A DNA stretch of 64,000 nt from the NCBI GenBank assembly GCA_964631235.1, contig CAZVZX010000010.1, positions 62,001 through 126,000 on the forward strand. Reading direction: 5' to 3'. The position numbers and the translations under genes were made by a program. This DNA is from JARKPK01 sp964631235 (GTDB taxonomy: Bacteria > Planctomycetota > Planctomycetia > Pirellulales > Thermoguttaceae). Under the pieces are notes generated by a model that was given only the letters and a program-made list of their open reading frames with translations, had not been told where the DNA came from and made no database searches. Every line of letters starts with the position of its first letter. Position 1 is the stretch's first letter. Positions 37,724-46,620 of the stretch are shown piece by piece.

Positions 37724-39070
37724 ATGAGCTCCATTGTTGCCGACACGTTCTCTGCCGAATCGTTCGAGCGTTTTCTCGAAGCGCGCGACGAGCCGAGGTG
37801 GTGCCGCGAGGCCCGCCGTGCGGCCTGGGCGCTGTTCGAATCGCTGCCCATGCCCGATCGCTCGATCGAGGAATGGGCGCGGACCGATATCCGCGGCTTC
37901 CGCTGGGAACAGTTCGCCGCACTGCCGGGCGTTGAGCGCCCGCAAGAAATCGCCGCAACGGGTCGAACTCAAGCGGCGGCCGATTCGCACGGACGGGGGT
38001 TGCTGGGCGACGGCGTAGAACTGGCCGGCCGGATGGTCTCGCTCGACGGTGCGACGGTCGAGTGCGTCGGGTCGGGCGCATTGGCCGAACGCGGCATCGC
38101 CTTCGGGCCGATCGAAGAAGTCCTCCGTCAACAGCCCGAGTTGCTGCGGCCGTATCTATTCGGCCCCACGTTCGATCCGCAGGCCGACAAGTTTTCGGCC
38201 TATCATGCCGCCTGTTGGCACGGCGGCGGCGCGCTGTATGTTCCGCCATACGTCTCGGCCGGAGCTGTCCACCTGCTGGTGCAGCTTTCGCCCGGCGGAA
38301 CCGATCTGACGCATCAATTGATCGTACTCGACGAGGGAGCCGAGGCGACGGTGCTCGTGGAAACGGCCGGGCCGGCCGACAACGCCGCGGCGCTGCATTG
38401 CGGCGCGGTCGAGATCGTCGTCGGCCGCGGGGCGAAACTCACCTATGTCAACCTTCAGAATTGGGGCACGGGCGTGTGGCACTTTGCCCAGCAAAAGGCC
38501 CGCGTCGCCCGCGAAGGCTCGATTCAATGGACCGTCGGCGCGTTGGGCGCCCGGCTGGCCCACGTCAGCCAGCAGGTCGTTCTCGCCGAACCCGACGCGA
38601 CGGCTCAAGTCAACGGCGTCATGTTCACCGAGGGGCGGCAGCATTTGAACTATGTGACGCTTCAGCACCATCAGGCCCCCGGCGGACGCAGCGACCTGCT
38701 CTACAAAGGCGCGCTGCAAGATCGTTCGCGCATCGTGTGGCGGGGGATGATCCGAGTCGATCTCGACGCCCAGAAGACCGACGGCTACCAGCGAAACGAC
38801 AACCTGATGCTGTCGAATGACGCGCGGGCCGACTCGATTCCCGGATTGGAAATCCTGGCCGACGACGTAAAATGCACCCATGGCGCAACAGCGGGCCGAG
38901 TGGAAGACGAAATGATCTTCTACTTGGGGACGCGCGGATTGACGCGCAAGGAGGCGGCCCGAATGGTCGTCGCCGGTTTCTTCCAGCAGGTGTTCGACCG
39001 CATCACGATCGAATCGGTGCGCCACGCGCTGGCCGAGGCCATCGGCCGCCGCGTGCGCGAGTATCGCTGA
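37724..39070 (+). CDS. sufD: Fe-S cluster assembly protein SufD
   Basis: 448 aa. Same right-handed beta-helix fold as SufB but more divergent: ACWHGGGALYVPPYV, LIVLDEGAEATVLVETAG, YVNLQNWGTGVWHFAQQKA, then DLLYKGALQDRSRIVWRGMI, the conserved HGATAGRVEDEMIFYLGTRG and the C-terminal KEAARMVVAGFFQQVFDRI. It pairs with SufB and SufC. No sufS or sufU/sufE gene is present in the window, so the cysteine desulfurase must be encoded elsewhere. Confidence 0.94.
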   Translation: MSSIVADTFSAESFERFLEARDEPRWCREARRAAWALFESLPMPDRSIEEWARTDIRGFRWEQFAALPGVERPQEIAATGRTQAAADSHGRGLLGDGVELAGRMVSLDGATVECVGSGALAERGIAFGPIEEVLRQQPELLRPYLFGPTFDPQADKFSAYHAACWHGGGALYVPPYVSAGAVHLLVQLSPGGTDLTHQLIVLDEGAEATVLVETAGPADNAAALHCGAVEIVVGRGAKLTYVNLQNWGTGVWHFAQQKARVAREGSIQWTVGALGARLAHVSQQVVLAEPDATAQVNGVMFTEGRQHLNYVTLQHHQAPGGRSDLLYKGALQDRSRIVWRGMIRVDLDAQKTDGYQRNDNLMLSNDARADSIPGLEILADDVKCTHGATAGRVEDEMIFYLGTRGLTRKEAARMVVAGFFQQVFDRITIESVRHALAEAIGRRVREYR

Positions 39071-39253
39071 GGTCCGGGCCGCGGCCGAGCCTTCCTTGCG
39101 CGCAACGCGATCGCCCAATTGGACCCTTCGCGCTAACGAATGTTCGGCTGTTCGGTTTCATGCTGGCAAACGATACCGTCCCTGGCAATCGCGATTGCCC
39201 AAAAATGCATCCGCACCGCGGTTTCATCGAGGTAGATAAGGCGTAAGACAACG

Positions 39254-39577
39254 ATGATGGCAGACGATTTCGTCCGCGTGTGTTCTGTCGACGAGATTCC
39301 CGACCCGGGCAAACGGGTGTTCGAGATCGATGATCAATTCGTGCTGGTCGTACACCTCGACCGCCAATGGTACGCGCTGGACGACCGCTGCACGCACGAC
39401 GGCGGCCCGTTGGGCGAAGGGCGGTTCGACGGACACTGCATCGTATGTCCGCGGCATGGGGCGAAATTCGACCTTCAAACCGGCGCGGCGATGACCATGC
39501 CCGCGGTTACCGCCACAACGCGCCACGATATCAAGGTCGAAAATGGATCAGTGTTCGTTCGGCTTCGCGACCGTTGA
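39254..39577 (+). CDS. Rieske-type [2Fe-2S] ferredoxin
   Basis: 107 aa. Small Rieske protein with CTH (C46, H48) and CPRH (C65, H68) ligands spaced as in the ferredoxins of bacterial dioxygenases and NirD-like proteins. No signal peptide or membrane anchor, so it is cytoplasmic. It lies 183 bases after sufD and 202 bases before the SufT-like gene on the same strand. Electron delivery during cluster assembly, or simply a client co-regulated with the SUF machinery, is plausible but not shown. ATG 39254 and 39257 are both possible starts. Confidence 0.87.
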   Translation: MMADDFVRVCSVDEIPDPGKRVFEIDDQFVLVVHLDRQWYALDDRCTHDGGPLGEGRFDGHCIVCPRHGAKFDLQTGAAMTMPAVTATTRHDIKVENGSVFVRLRDR

Positions 39578-39779
39578 TCTTTCGGGAACAAACCGCGGCC
39601 CCTGCTCGCCCGAGCCGGCAGTATCCGCTTTGTTGGGAACCAAGGAGCGTTGGGGTAGTGCGCACTGCGTTGATGTGAGAACAATCATGTTCGCCCGCGA
39701 GGCACGCGAGGGGGATCGCTGATTCGAGGTGCAAGGCACACTCAAGGTGAAAGCAGGCATCATCCGGGAGCCGTCCGCC

Positions 39780-40094
39780 ATGCCGTTGACTGAAGAGAAA
39801 ATCTTGGAAGCGATGAAGCAGGTGATCGACCCGGAATTGAAGGTCAATGTGGTTGATCTCGGATTGATCTACGGGGTGGGCGTGGAGGAAGTCGAGGGGA
39901 AAACCAATCTGCGGATCGTGATGACGATGACCACGCCGGCGTGCCCGTACGGCCCGGAGCTTGTCCAAGAATTGAAAGACACGCTGGCGGCTCTGCCCGA
40001 AGCCGGCCGGGTGGATGTCGAGGTTACGCTTTCGCCGCCGTGGACGCCCGACCGCATGACCGACGACGCCCGCGACGAGCTGGGCTTGTTCTAA
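39780..40094 (+). CDS. sufT: SufT-like DUF59/MIP18 family protein
   Basis: 104 aa from ATG 39780. Family hallmarks: QVIDPELKVNVVDLGLIYGV near the N-terminus and TMTTPACPYG with the conserved C55. Such proteins (SufT, PaaD-like, MIP18/CIA2 relatives) help maturation of iron-sulfur proteins. Its position at the end of the suf cluster supports the SufT assignment. The frame is open 17 codons further upstream, but ATG 39780 begins the conserved region. The stop codon overlaps the start of a repeat B copy. Confidence 0.86.
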   Translation: MPLTEEKILEAMKQVIDPELKVNVVDLGLIYGVGVEEVEGKTNLRIVMTMTTPACPYGPELVQELKDTLAALPEAGRVDVEVTLSPPWTPDRMTDDARDELGLF

Positions 40095-40193
40095 ACAGCC
40101 CGTTGAACAACCCGGTCGTGACGGCTGCGGCCCACGAGTTTTTGAACAAAACGCCTGGCTGCGAATCAGAAAATGAGTTCGTCCACGGGCTGA
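40094..40193. repeat. Dispersed repeat family B, copy 2 (at the sufT stop)
   Basis: About 100 bases, beginning AACAGCCCGTTGAACAA and ending TTCGTCCACGGGCTGAA, which are near-perfect inverted repeats. The internal block GGCTGCGAATCAGAAAATGA aligns with the other copies. It begins at the last base of the sufT stop and could form a long hairpin that ends transcription. Confidence 0.65.
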
Positions 40194-40334
40194 AAGAATG
40201 CCGCCGGATCGCGCGAGCCGATTTTTTCCTGAAACGGATACGACGGCCGCGAGAGGCGGTGTGCCGCGCGGCGTCAAGAAGAGCATCGCCTATTGCGTTC
40301 TGCGGTTGCGTGCGTGCGGCATCCCGTCGAGGTA

Positions 40335-43300
40335 TCAGAGGTAGTCGAGCAGCGACATCTGGTAGATTTTCGCCATCGCTTGAAGCGACGCTTGGAAGGC
40401 GGCCTGTCGGGCGGTCAACTCGGAGATGACGGCGCTGAGGTCGGCGTCGTACTCCAGCGACAGCGCTTGCTGAAGCTCGACGTCCTCGATGTCGAGCCGG
40501 TTTTTGAGCACCTCGACGCCCTGCTGCCGCGCGCCCAGGGCCGCCCGCGAAAAGTTCATGTCTTCGGTTTTCCGGTCGAGCAGCCGCATGGCACGCTCGA
40601 TGAGGAATTGATCGTTCGTTTCCAGTCCCTGCTGGATGCGCAACAGTGCGGTGAAGATGCTCTCCGTTTCCAGGGGATTGGTGTCGCTTCCTTTGAGCGA
40701 TTGACGGCCGCCGGTCATTAGCGGTTCGGTGCCATCGGTCGGATCGACGAGTCCGGAGCCGTCGTTGGGGCTGGCGTCGCGCGGATCGGGAACGACCTCG
40801 AACGCGGCCGACGCCTGCGGATGCGCGGCGACAGCGGCGATGATGTCGTTGGCCGTCGCCGTGCCGGGGTCGAATTGTATTTCCAACTCGACGCCGGGAT
40901 TGTAGCCCACCACCTGCGTCGGTCCGCCGGGCACGGCGGTGAGCCGTATCGAGATGTTGTTGTAGGCCGGCCCGAGCGCCCGAGAAGTGAATACCAGATC
41001 GTTGTCGAACCCGGGCGAAACAACCACCGCGCTGGCGTAGGTGGTTGCCGTGCCGCCGCTGGTGCGCGGCGGAGGTTCGGCTGTTGCCGCCACGAAGCCC
41101 GAGCCGTCGTTGCCGCTGTTGTCGGCCGGATCGAACGCGGCGACGAAGGTATCGCTCAGACCGCTGGCGGCAAGCATGGCTTTGACATCGGCGGCCGTTG
41201 TCGCCCCGGCAGTGATGCCGATGGTCAACGTCTTGGCGATTGCGTCGTACACCGGCGAGGCCGGCCCGCCGTCGGCGAAGATCACCCGCACCCCATTGAC
41301 CGCCGTTCCCGAGCCGACGGAGGAAATGATCAGCCCGCTTTTCTTCGCGGCCGAAGAAATGATCGTTTGCGCTTGGCCGCCGTTTTCGGGCGGCACGCTT
41401 TGCTCGGCGCCGGCGGGAATGAGGCCCAAGTCGATGGCCGCTTGACTGTAGAAGGTTCGGGCGACGGTCAGGCGGCCGGTTCCTTCGCTCAGGTCGATCA
41501 ATTCGATTCCGTTGCCGTAGGCGGCCAATCGCGCGGTGAGCTTTCCATCGACATTGTTCGGATGGCGGTTGATGGCGTCGAGTATTTGGCCGATGGTTTG
41601 CTTGTTGGCCACATCGATGCCCAACACCGTGCCGTCGGCGCGCGTGATGGTGAAATCGACGCCGGAGTCGTCGCCGCCGCTGGTGGTCGCCGGCCCGCCG
41701 ACCACCACTTTGCCCGTGCCGTCGTTCGTCGTGCCGGGAATGACCGTCAGCGCGGCGTCCCAATCGTTCGCGGCGGCGGGATGGCGTTTGAGCAAGTCGA
41801 TCACGTCGTTGGCGGTGGTAACGCCCGGCTGGATGTGGAAGACCAGCGTCTTGGCATCGGGATCATAATCCAAACTCGGAGCGGCCGTGGTGGCGGCGAA
41901 CGATACTTGGAAACCGTCGAACCAAGTTCCCGGGTTTTTCGACGTGAATGTGATCGACGAGTTGGGCACCGCCGAATCATAGACGGCGTGCGAGCGGGCG
42001 CCGCTGCCGGGCCAATCGTCCACACCGCGTCCGAAATTGAGCCCCGCCAGCAGACTGCTCGACGTGAACGATCGCAAACCCAGTTGGGCGGCCGTTCGTC
42101 CTCCGTTTTCGCCGATGGCGAAGTCGGCGCCGCTGGAACGGCTGCGGAGGTTGATTCCGGTTCGCGTTTCGTTGATCTCGGCGTAAACGCCCGCGCCGGC
42201 CCCGTTCAGGGTGTTGAGCAAATCTTCCACCGTGCGTGCCAACGTGAAATTCACCGACACGGTGCCGCTTTGATTGACGATTTGCAGCCCGCCCACCCGA
42301 TCGAAGTCTTCGCCCGACCCGTAGGCGGTGTCGGCATAAGCGCCGACGTTGACCAACCCGCGGCCGCCGTAGCGGCTGTCGAGCGGATCGAGCCGCGCCG
42401 TGAACGGGATTTCGCCGGCGGCCTGCGCGCGATTGATCGCGGCGACCACTTGGTGCGCGCGGGTGTACCCATCGGCGATATGCACGACCAGCGCGTTGGC
42501 CCCGTCGTACACCACGGTTTCTTCGCCGGGCACGACGAGCGGATCGTGAACGAAACTGACGCGCACGCCGTTGAGCGGTTTGCCGTCGGCGGTGGTCGTT
42601 CCGTTGTGAACCGCTTCGACGATGAAATCGTTGTCGCTGCCCGACGAGCGCACGTTGGCCCGCGCCCGCGTGCCGCAAATGTCTTCCAGCCGGGTGGTCC
42701 GCTGCAAGACGGGATTAAGCGGCGCGCCTTCGATCACCTTGCCGGTGCCGATGTCGCGCCGCAAACCCAACTCGCCCGCCAGGGTTCCCCCGCCCACCTC
42801 GCGGATGGACAGACTGCCGGGAAAAGTGGAATCGAGCTGCACGATCAAGCGGTCGGGCGCGATATCCACAGTAACCGAGCGCCCGGCCGGAGGATTGGCC
42901 TGAATCAGCGCGGCGATGTCTCCCAAGGTGGAGGCCGTGCTCAGATCGATAATGCTTGTATTGGTTCCGTCAGAGACGGCAATGCTGCCCCGGCTCAGTC
43001 CCAGCCCGTCGCGCAAATCTCGGACCGACGTATCGTGGCTTAGGGCGGGCCGCAGTTGGGCCGTTCCGCGCACCGGCTCGGAAATCGCGCCGAACACCTC
43101 CACCCCGCTGACGCTCGTCTCGAAGAGCAGGTCGATGTCGCCGTAGCTGACGAGCCGGCCGTCGTTGCCCAGGTAATTGACCTGGCCGCCCGGCGTATAG
43201 GCGAACGGCGCCTGCGTGCTGCTCGACCCGGCGAAAAGATACCTTCCGCGAAACTGCTGGTTTCCGGTATCGACCAATTGGCGCAACAATTGGCCCACCT

Positions 43301-43664
43301 CTTGTGCCGCCGACTTCCGCTGGGTGTCGGTCGAGGCGGTGCCGAGCACGCCGAGCGTTGTGGCGCGAACGTCGGCGAGCATCGAAGAGATGGTTGAAAG
43401 CGATGAATCGGCCGCGCTGAGGTACGATTGATTCGTGTTGAGATTCGAGAGCACCTGCTGCTTGCGCTCCAGCAGGCTTTGAAGGCTGACCACGCGCATC
43501 GCCGCGGTCGGGTTTTCGCTGGGCGTGCTGAAGCTATGGCCGGTGGAAAGCTGAGTGAGCACCCGATACATCGCCGCCTGATCGGCCTGCACCTGGGCCA
43601 GCATCCGTTGGCGGACGAACTGGTCGCTCACGCGGGTCGTCGGAATGCCGATGATCGAACTCAT
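40335..43664 (-). CDS. flgL: Flagellar hook-associated protein FlgL with a very large repeat-filled insert
   Basis: 1109 aa, against about 300 in typical FlgL. The N-terminal 200 residues (MSSIIGIPTTRVSDQFVRQR, LSTGHSFSTPSENPTAAMRV) and C-terminal 110 (LLRIQQGLETNDQFLIERAM, ARQQGVEVLKNRLDIEDVEL) are the coiled D0/D1 parts that join hook to filament. Between them are seven modules. Type 1 at about 208-305, 455-547 and 666-750 resembles the flagellin/FliD IN motif. Type 2 at about 343-443, 564-664, 776-872 and 883-987 has the pattern NGVRVxF, then YDxxxKTL, TTAxDV and NDGSGxV. These would project from the filament surface. It is the last gene of the minus-strand flagellar series, 320 bases after flgK. 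Confidence 0.92.
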   Translation of the reverse strand: MSSIIGIPTTRVSDQFVRQRMLAQVQADQAAMYRVLTQLSTGHSFSTPSENPTAAMRVVSLQSLLERKQQVLSNLNTNQSYLSAADSSLSTISSMLADVRATTLGVLGTASTDTQRKSAAQEVGQLLRQLVDTGNQQFRGRYLFAGSSSTQAPFAYTPGGQVNYLGNDGRLVSYGDIDLLFETSVSGVEVFGAISEPVRGTAQLRPALSHDTSVRDLRDGLGLSRGSIAVSDGTNTSIIDLSTASTLGDIAALIQANPPAGRSVTVDIAPDRLIVQLDSTFPGSLSIREVGGGTLAGELGLRRDIGTGKVIEGAPLNPVLQRTTRLEDICGTRARANVRSSGSDNDFIVEAVHNGTTTADGKPLNGVRVSFVHDPLVVPGEETVVYDGANALVVHIADGYTRAHQVVAAINRAQAAGEIPFTARLDPLDSRYGGRGLVNVGAYADTAYGSGEDFDRVGGLQIVNQSGTVSVNFTLARTVEDLLNTLNGAGAGVYAEINETRTGINLRSRSSGADFAIGENGGRTAAQLGLRSFTSSSLLAGLNFGRGVDDWPGSGARSHAVYDSAVPNSSITFTSKNPGTWFDGFQVSFAATTAAPSLDYDPDAKTLVFHIQPGVTTANDVIDLLKRHPAAANDWDAALTVIPGTTNDGTGKVVVGGPATTSGGDDSGVDFTITRADGTVLGIDVANKQTIGQILDAINRHPNNVDGKLTARLAAYGNGIELIDLSEGTGRLTVARTFYSQAAIDLGLIPAGAEQSVPPENGGQAQTIISSAAKKSGLIISSVGSGTAVNGVRVIFADGGPASPVYDAIAKTLTIGITAGATTAADVKAMLAASGLSDTFVAAFDPADNSGNDGSGFVAATAEPPPRTSGGTATTYASAVVVSPGFDNDLVFTSRALGPAYNNISIRLTAVPGGPTQVVGYNPGVELEIQFDPGTATANDIIAAVAAHPQASAAFEVVPDPRDASPNDGSGLVDPTDGTEPLMTGGRQSLKGSDTNPLETESIFTALLRIQQGLETNDQFLIERAMRLLDRKTEDMNFSRAALGARQQGVEVLKNRLDIEDVELQQALSLEYDADLSAVISELTARQAAFQASLQAMAKIYQMSLLDYL

Positions 43665-43984
43665 GGGTCACGCAGTTGTTCGTTGCGCCGGTCCGGCGAC
43701 CGGCTCGGGCGCGCGGCCAACGCCGTCCGGCCGAAATCGCTCGCGGCCGTTTCGATGCGGAATGCGGGAAGACCGCTGTTTCTTCTCGTCTTCGCGATGA
43801 TTTCGTGCGTTTTTCCTCGGTTGTTTGCCAATCGCACCGCTCGACGGTTGCGGGAGCCGCCGAGCGTGTTCGTTTGTGTCGGACAAGGCATCTTGCGTTT
43901 GTTCGTTTACCGCCGCCGTCGTCCGCTGTTCCCTGAAGCCGGCATAACGCTGAGCATCACCCCGCCTTCGGAAAGCCTCCGCCG
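43665..43984. other. Non-coding spacer between flgK and flgL
   Basis: 320 bases. A minus-strand frame covers almost all of it, starting at a TTG that overlaps the flgK stop, but its translation is Arg/Glu/Pro-rich without motif. I do not call it a gene. No repeat or promoter is seen. Confidence 0.45.
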
Positions 43985-45676
43985 TCAAATGTTCACCAGG
44001 ATTTCGAAAAGCTGAGTCAGCACGGAGATGTACCGCGCCGAGGCCTGGTAGGCCCGCTGGTAAGCGATCATCTTCAGCGCCTCTTCGTCCACGTTGACTC
44101 CGCTGGTGGCCAACTTCTGCCCGCTGAGGGTCAGATTGAAAATTCGCGCGCCGTCGGCTTCGGCCTTGGCGATGGTCGATCCTTGCGTGACGCGGGCCGC
44201 CAGGCGGTTGTAGATCACACCGATCGAATCGCCGCGTTGGGTATCGAGGGGGCGATCGAGGAAGGCCGCCAGTTGAACGGCCGTATCGGTGTCGGCGCCG
44301 ATGCCGCCGCGGCTGGCGGCAAACAGCGAGGGGTCGCTGCGCACCGCCTGATTGACGTTGATGTCGCGTGCGGACGAGCCGGTGAAAAAGGTGTTCAGCC
44401 CGAGGGCCGCCAGAGCATAGCTCGTATCGTTGGCGAAGGAAAACTGCTGGTCGGCTGATTCGACCGACAACCTCAGTCGCCCATCGGCGGTGATTTCCGC
44501 CCGCAGTCCGTCCACGGCGTCCAAGGCGGCCGCCAACGAACTGAGCGTGGTTTCGTCGTCGATGCCGTTGAGATCCACCTTGATGTTCGTGGTTTGCGTC
44601 AGGCCGGTTTTCTGGTTGTAAATCAATACCTGGAACGAGCCGTTTTGCGGAGTGAATTTCAAGCCGGCTTGATTGAGCGGCAGGTTTGCGCCGTCCACGG
44701 CATATTGGCCGGTGGCCTCGGAGTAGCCGGTCATTCCTTGGCCCGAAGCGAAGAGCTTGTTGAACTCGAAGATCAACGTGGCGCTGAATTGGTCGAGATC
44801 GTCGCGGAACCCCCCGAGCACTTCGTCGCGCGCTTCGTACAGTCCTTTGAGTTGGCCCGAGGCGGGTTGCAACCTCGAATCGGTTTCTTTCAGATGGATG
44901 AAGAACTTCCCCGTCTCCAGATCGAGAACCGGTTCGACCTGCCGCATCACGCCTTCATACACGAGAAAGTCGCCGCCGGAATAAACCACCACGCCGCCGC
45001 TGGGCTGTTCGACGACTCGAATGTCGATCAGCTTGGCCAGGCTTTCCAGGGCCACTTGCCGCTGGTCGCGCAAGCCCACGGCGTCGCTGCCCGAGGTGTT
45101 GCCGCCCTCTGTTTCGGCAATGCGAACATTCAATGTGCGGATTTCGCTGACCAAACGGTTGATGTCTTCCGCCATGCCCTGAACGCGCTTGTCGAGATCG
45201 TCCACCAGCGTTTCGGCACGTTCCGACATTCGACGGATGTTCTGCGCCAGGGTATAGCCTTGCAACACGGCCAGATTGCGGACGGAGCGGCTTTCGGGCT
45301 GATTGAGTATCTCGGCAATGCTTCCGAAGAAGTTGTTCATCGCCGTGCTCAAGTCGGTGTCGCCCAATTCGCCCAACAGCCCTTCCAACTGGCTGTAGGT
45401 TTGCTCGGTCGTTTCGGCCGCCGCTTGGTCGCTCACCGAGCCGCGCAGCCGTTGTTCGAGAAAAAGATCGATCTTCTGCACCACCGCGCGGACGCGAACG
45501 CCCAGCCCGAGGATCAATCCTCCCTGGCGTTGCGCCGGGGCGGTCGCTAAATCGACTTCTTCGCGGATGTAGCCGGGCGTGTTCGCGTTGGAGATATTCT
45601 GGCCGATCACCTGCAGCGCAATTTCGTTGCTGCGCAGGCTATTGCCGGCCATTTGAATCGAACCGAACAGCGACAT
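43985..45676 (-). CDS. flgK: Flagellar hook-associated protein 1, FlgK
   Basis: 563 aa. N-terminus MSLFGSIQMAGNSLRSNEI followed by QVIGQNISNANTPGYIREEV, the rod/hook-protein signature, then LGLGVRVRAVVQ. The C-terminus is VNVDEEALKMIAYQRAYQAS with ARYISVLTQLFEILVNI, the usual FlgK end. The central part is variable, and its length is normal for the family. It forms the first junction layer between hook and filament. It follows flgN, its likely chaperone gene, by 48 bases. Confidence 0.95.
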   Translation of the reverse strand: MSLFGSIQMAGNSLRSNEIALQVIGQNISNANTPGYIREEVDLATAPAQRQGGLILGLGVRVRAVVQKIDLFLEQRLRGSVSDQAAAETTEQTYSQLEGLLGELGDTDLSTAMNNFFGSIAEILNQPESRSVRNLAVLQGYTLAQNIRRMSERAETLVDDLDKRVQGMAEDINRLVSEIRTLNVRIAETEGGNTSGSDAVGLRDQRQVALESLAKLIDIRVVEQPSGGVVVYSGGDFLVYEGVMRQVEPVLDLETGKFFIHLKETDSRLQPASGQLKGLYEARDEVLGGFRDDLDQFSATLIFEFNKLFASGQGMTGYSEATGQYAVDGANLPLNQAGLKFTPQNGSFQVLIYNQKTGLTQTTNIKVDLNGIDDETTLSSLAAALDAVDGLRAEITADGRLRLSVESADQQFSFANDTSYALAALGLNTFFTGSSARDINVNQAVRSDPSLFAASRGGIGADTDTAVQLAAFLDRPLDTQRGDSIGVIYNRLAARVTQGSTIAKAEADGARIFNLTLSGQKLATSGVNVDEEALKMIAYQRAYQASARYISVLTQLFEILVNI

Positions 45677-45724
45677 CGCCCAGCCTCGCTACCCTTGCTC
45701 AATCACGACCGCAACGCAGCTTTC

Positions 45725-46222
45725 CTAAGCAGCCCGATCCACCAATCCGCCGGTGGAAGCCACCGGTTCCTCTCTTCCATAAGTCGGCTGGAGTCTGCCC
45801 CCGGTTGCGATAATCTCCAACAGTTGCGCAAGATGAAGCAGCGTTCGCTGTACGACGACCCAGTTGACCAAACTCTCGTGACGCAGCAGCTTCGATTGAG
45901 CCGCGGCATGTCGCAGTTGCGGTTCGATTGCCGCCCGTCGGTCCTCGGGCAGCCGCTGCGCCAAGGCCCGCAAGTTGTCGGCAGCGACGCCCTCGCGGCG
46001 GGCCTGGGCCAACAGCTCTTCGCGGCGACGAACGCACGATTGAAGCTCGGCCGACAGCTCCTCCTCTTGGGGGCCGAGTGCTGTCATTCCCTCGACATCG
46101 TTCCTCATGAGCATTTGCCGCTTGCGTCCGAGAAGATCGAGAAAACGGCCCTGTATATCGAGCAGGTCGTTGAGCAACTCGGCCAACTGTTGATCTGCGT
46201 GAGTAACCATAGCGTCTGTCAT
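45725..46222 (-). CDS. flgN: FlgN-like flagellar chaperone
   Basis: 165 aa, almost entirely helical, with leucine-rich heptads (LAELLNDLLDIQGRFLDLLG, RKRQMLMRNDVEGM) and a C-terminal helix VVQRTLLHLAQLLEIIATGG. This is the usual FlgN layout: long helices and a hydrophobic C-terminal helix binding FlgK and FlgL. Sequence similarity of this family is low, so the call leans on composition and on its place directly upstream of flgK. ATG 46210 is an alternative start. Repeat A copy 7 lies just upstream. Confidence 0.75.
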   Translation of the reverse strand: MTDAMVTHADQQLAELLNDLLDIQGRFLDLLGRKRQMLMRNDVEGMTALGPQEEELSAELQSCVRRREELLAQARREGVAADNLRALAQRLPEDRRAAIEPQLRHAAAQSKLLRHESLVNWVVVQRTLLHLAQLLEIIATGGRLQPTYGREEPVASTGGLVDRAA

Positions 46223-46620
46223 GTTGCCAAAAGAAATCCGCGAAAAACGGAGAGCGGTTCAACCAGGGACCGCACGCGATCGGCCGCGTCGCTGCGCCAG
46301 CGGCCCCTTCCGCCATTGTGAGCAGCGATTTGGTCGCCGTGGGATGCAATCGGTGGCGTTGGATGCGATCGACTCGGATAACTGTTCGGAAATCGTGGTG
46401 CGCGCACGGGTCCGTTTCAGAAAACAAGGATCGTTTCGTCGGCGGCAATCGCGCACCGTGTTCGTTTTGCTTCCTTTCGGAATCTCGTGCCGAGCAAGCC
46501 TGTGGTCTTCGATTCCTCGCACTGTGCAAGCCTTGTTCTGTGGCGATGGGGCGGTTCTCGGCGACGGGTCTCGGGCGGACGGCAGTGCATCGCGCCCCAC
46601 TGGTTCGGCCGTTGCGTTGT
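46223..46620. other. Spacer between flgJ and flgN, the usual place of flgM
   Basis: 398 bases. Many bacteria have flgM here, but no frame on the minus strand resembles FlgM; the longest is Arg/Ser/Thr-rich without motif. The right part next to flgN is occupied by repeat A copy 7. Confidence 0.55.
46233..46331 (+). repeat. Dispersed repeat family A, copy 7
   Basis: On the plus strand: ATCCGCGAAAAACGGAGAGC, then GGTTCAACCAGGGACCGCAC, GATCGGCCGCGTCGCTGCGC and CCATTGTGAGCAGCGATTT. It matches copy 6 particularly well at its end. Confidence 0.65.

Noticed and set aside
40024..41763. 579-codon minus-strand frame overlapping flgL and sufT
   Set aside because: Extremely Arg-rich out-of-frame shadow of flgL that also runs across the sufT gene on the other strand.
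40821..43043. 740-codon open frame on the plus strand
   Set aside because: It is the antisense shadow of flgL, Arg/Gly/His-rich with no domain, produced by high GC.
43668..43988. 106-codon minus-strand frame between flgK and flgL starting at TTG
   Set aside because: Arg/Glu/Pro-rich, no motif, and its end nearly meets flgL only by chance; I could not support a gene.
46259..46600. 113-codon minus-strand frame where flgM might lie
   Set aside because: No similarity to FlgM, rich in Arg, Ser and Thr, and overlapping a repeat copy.
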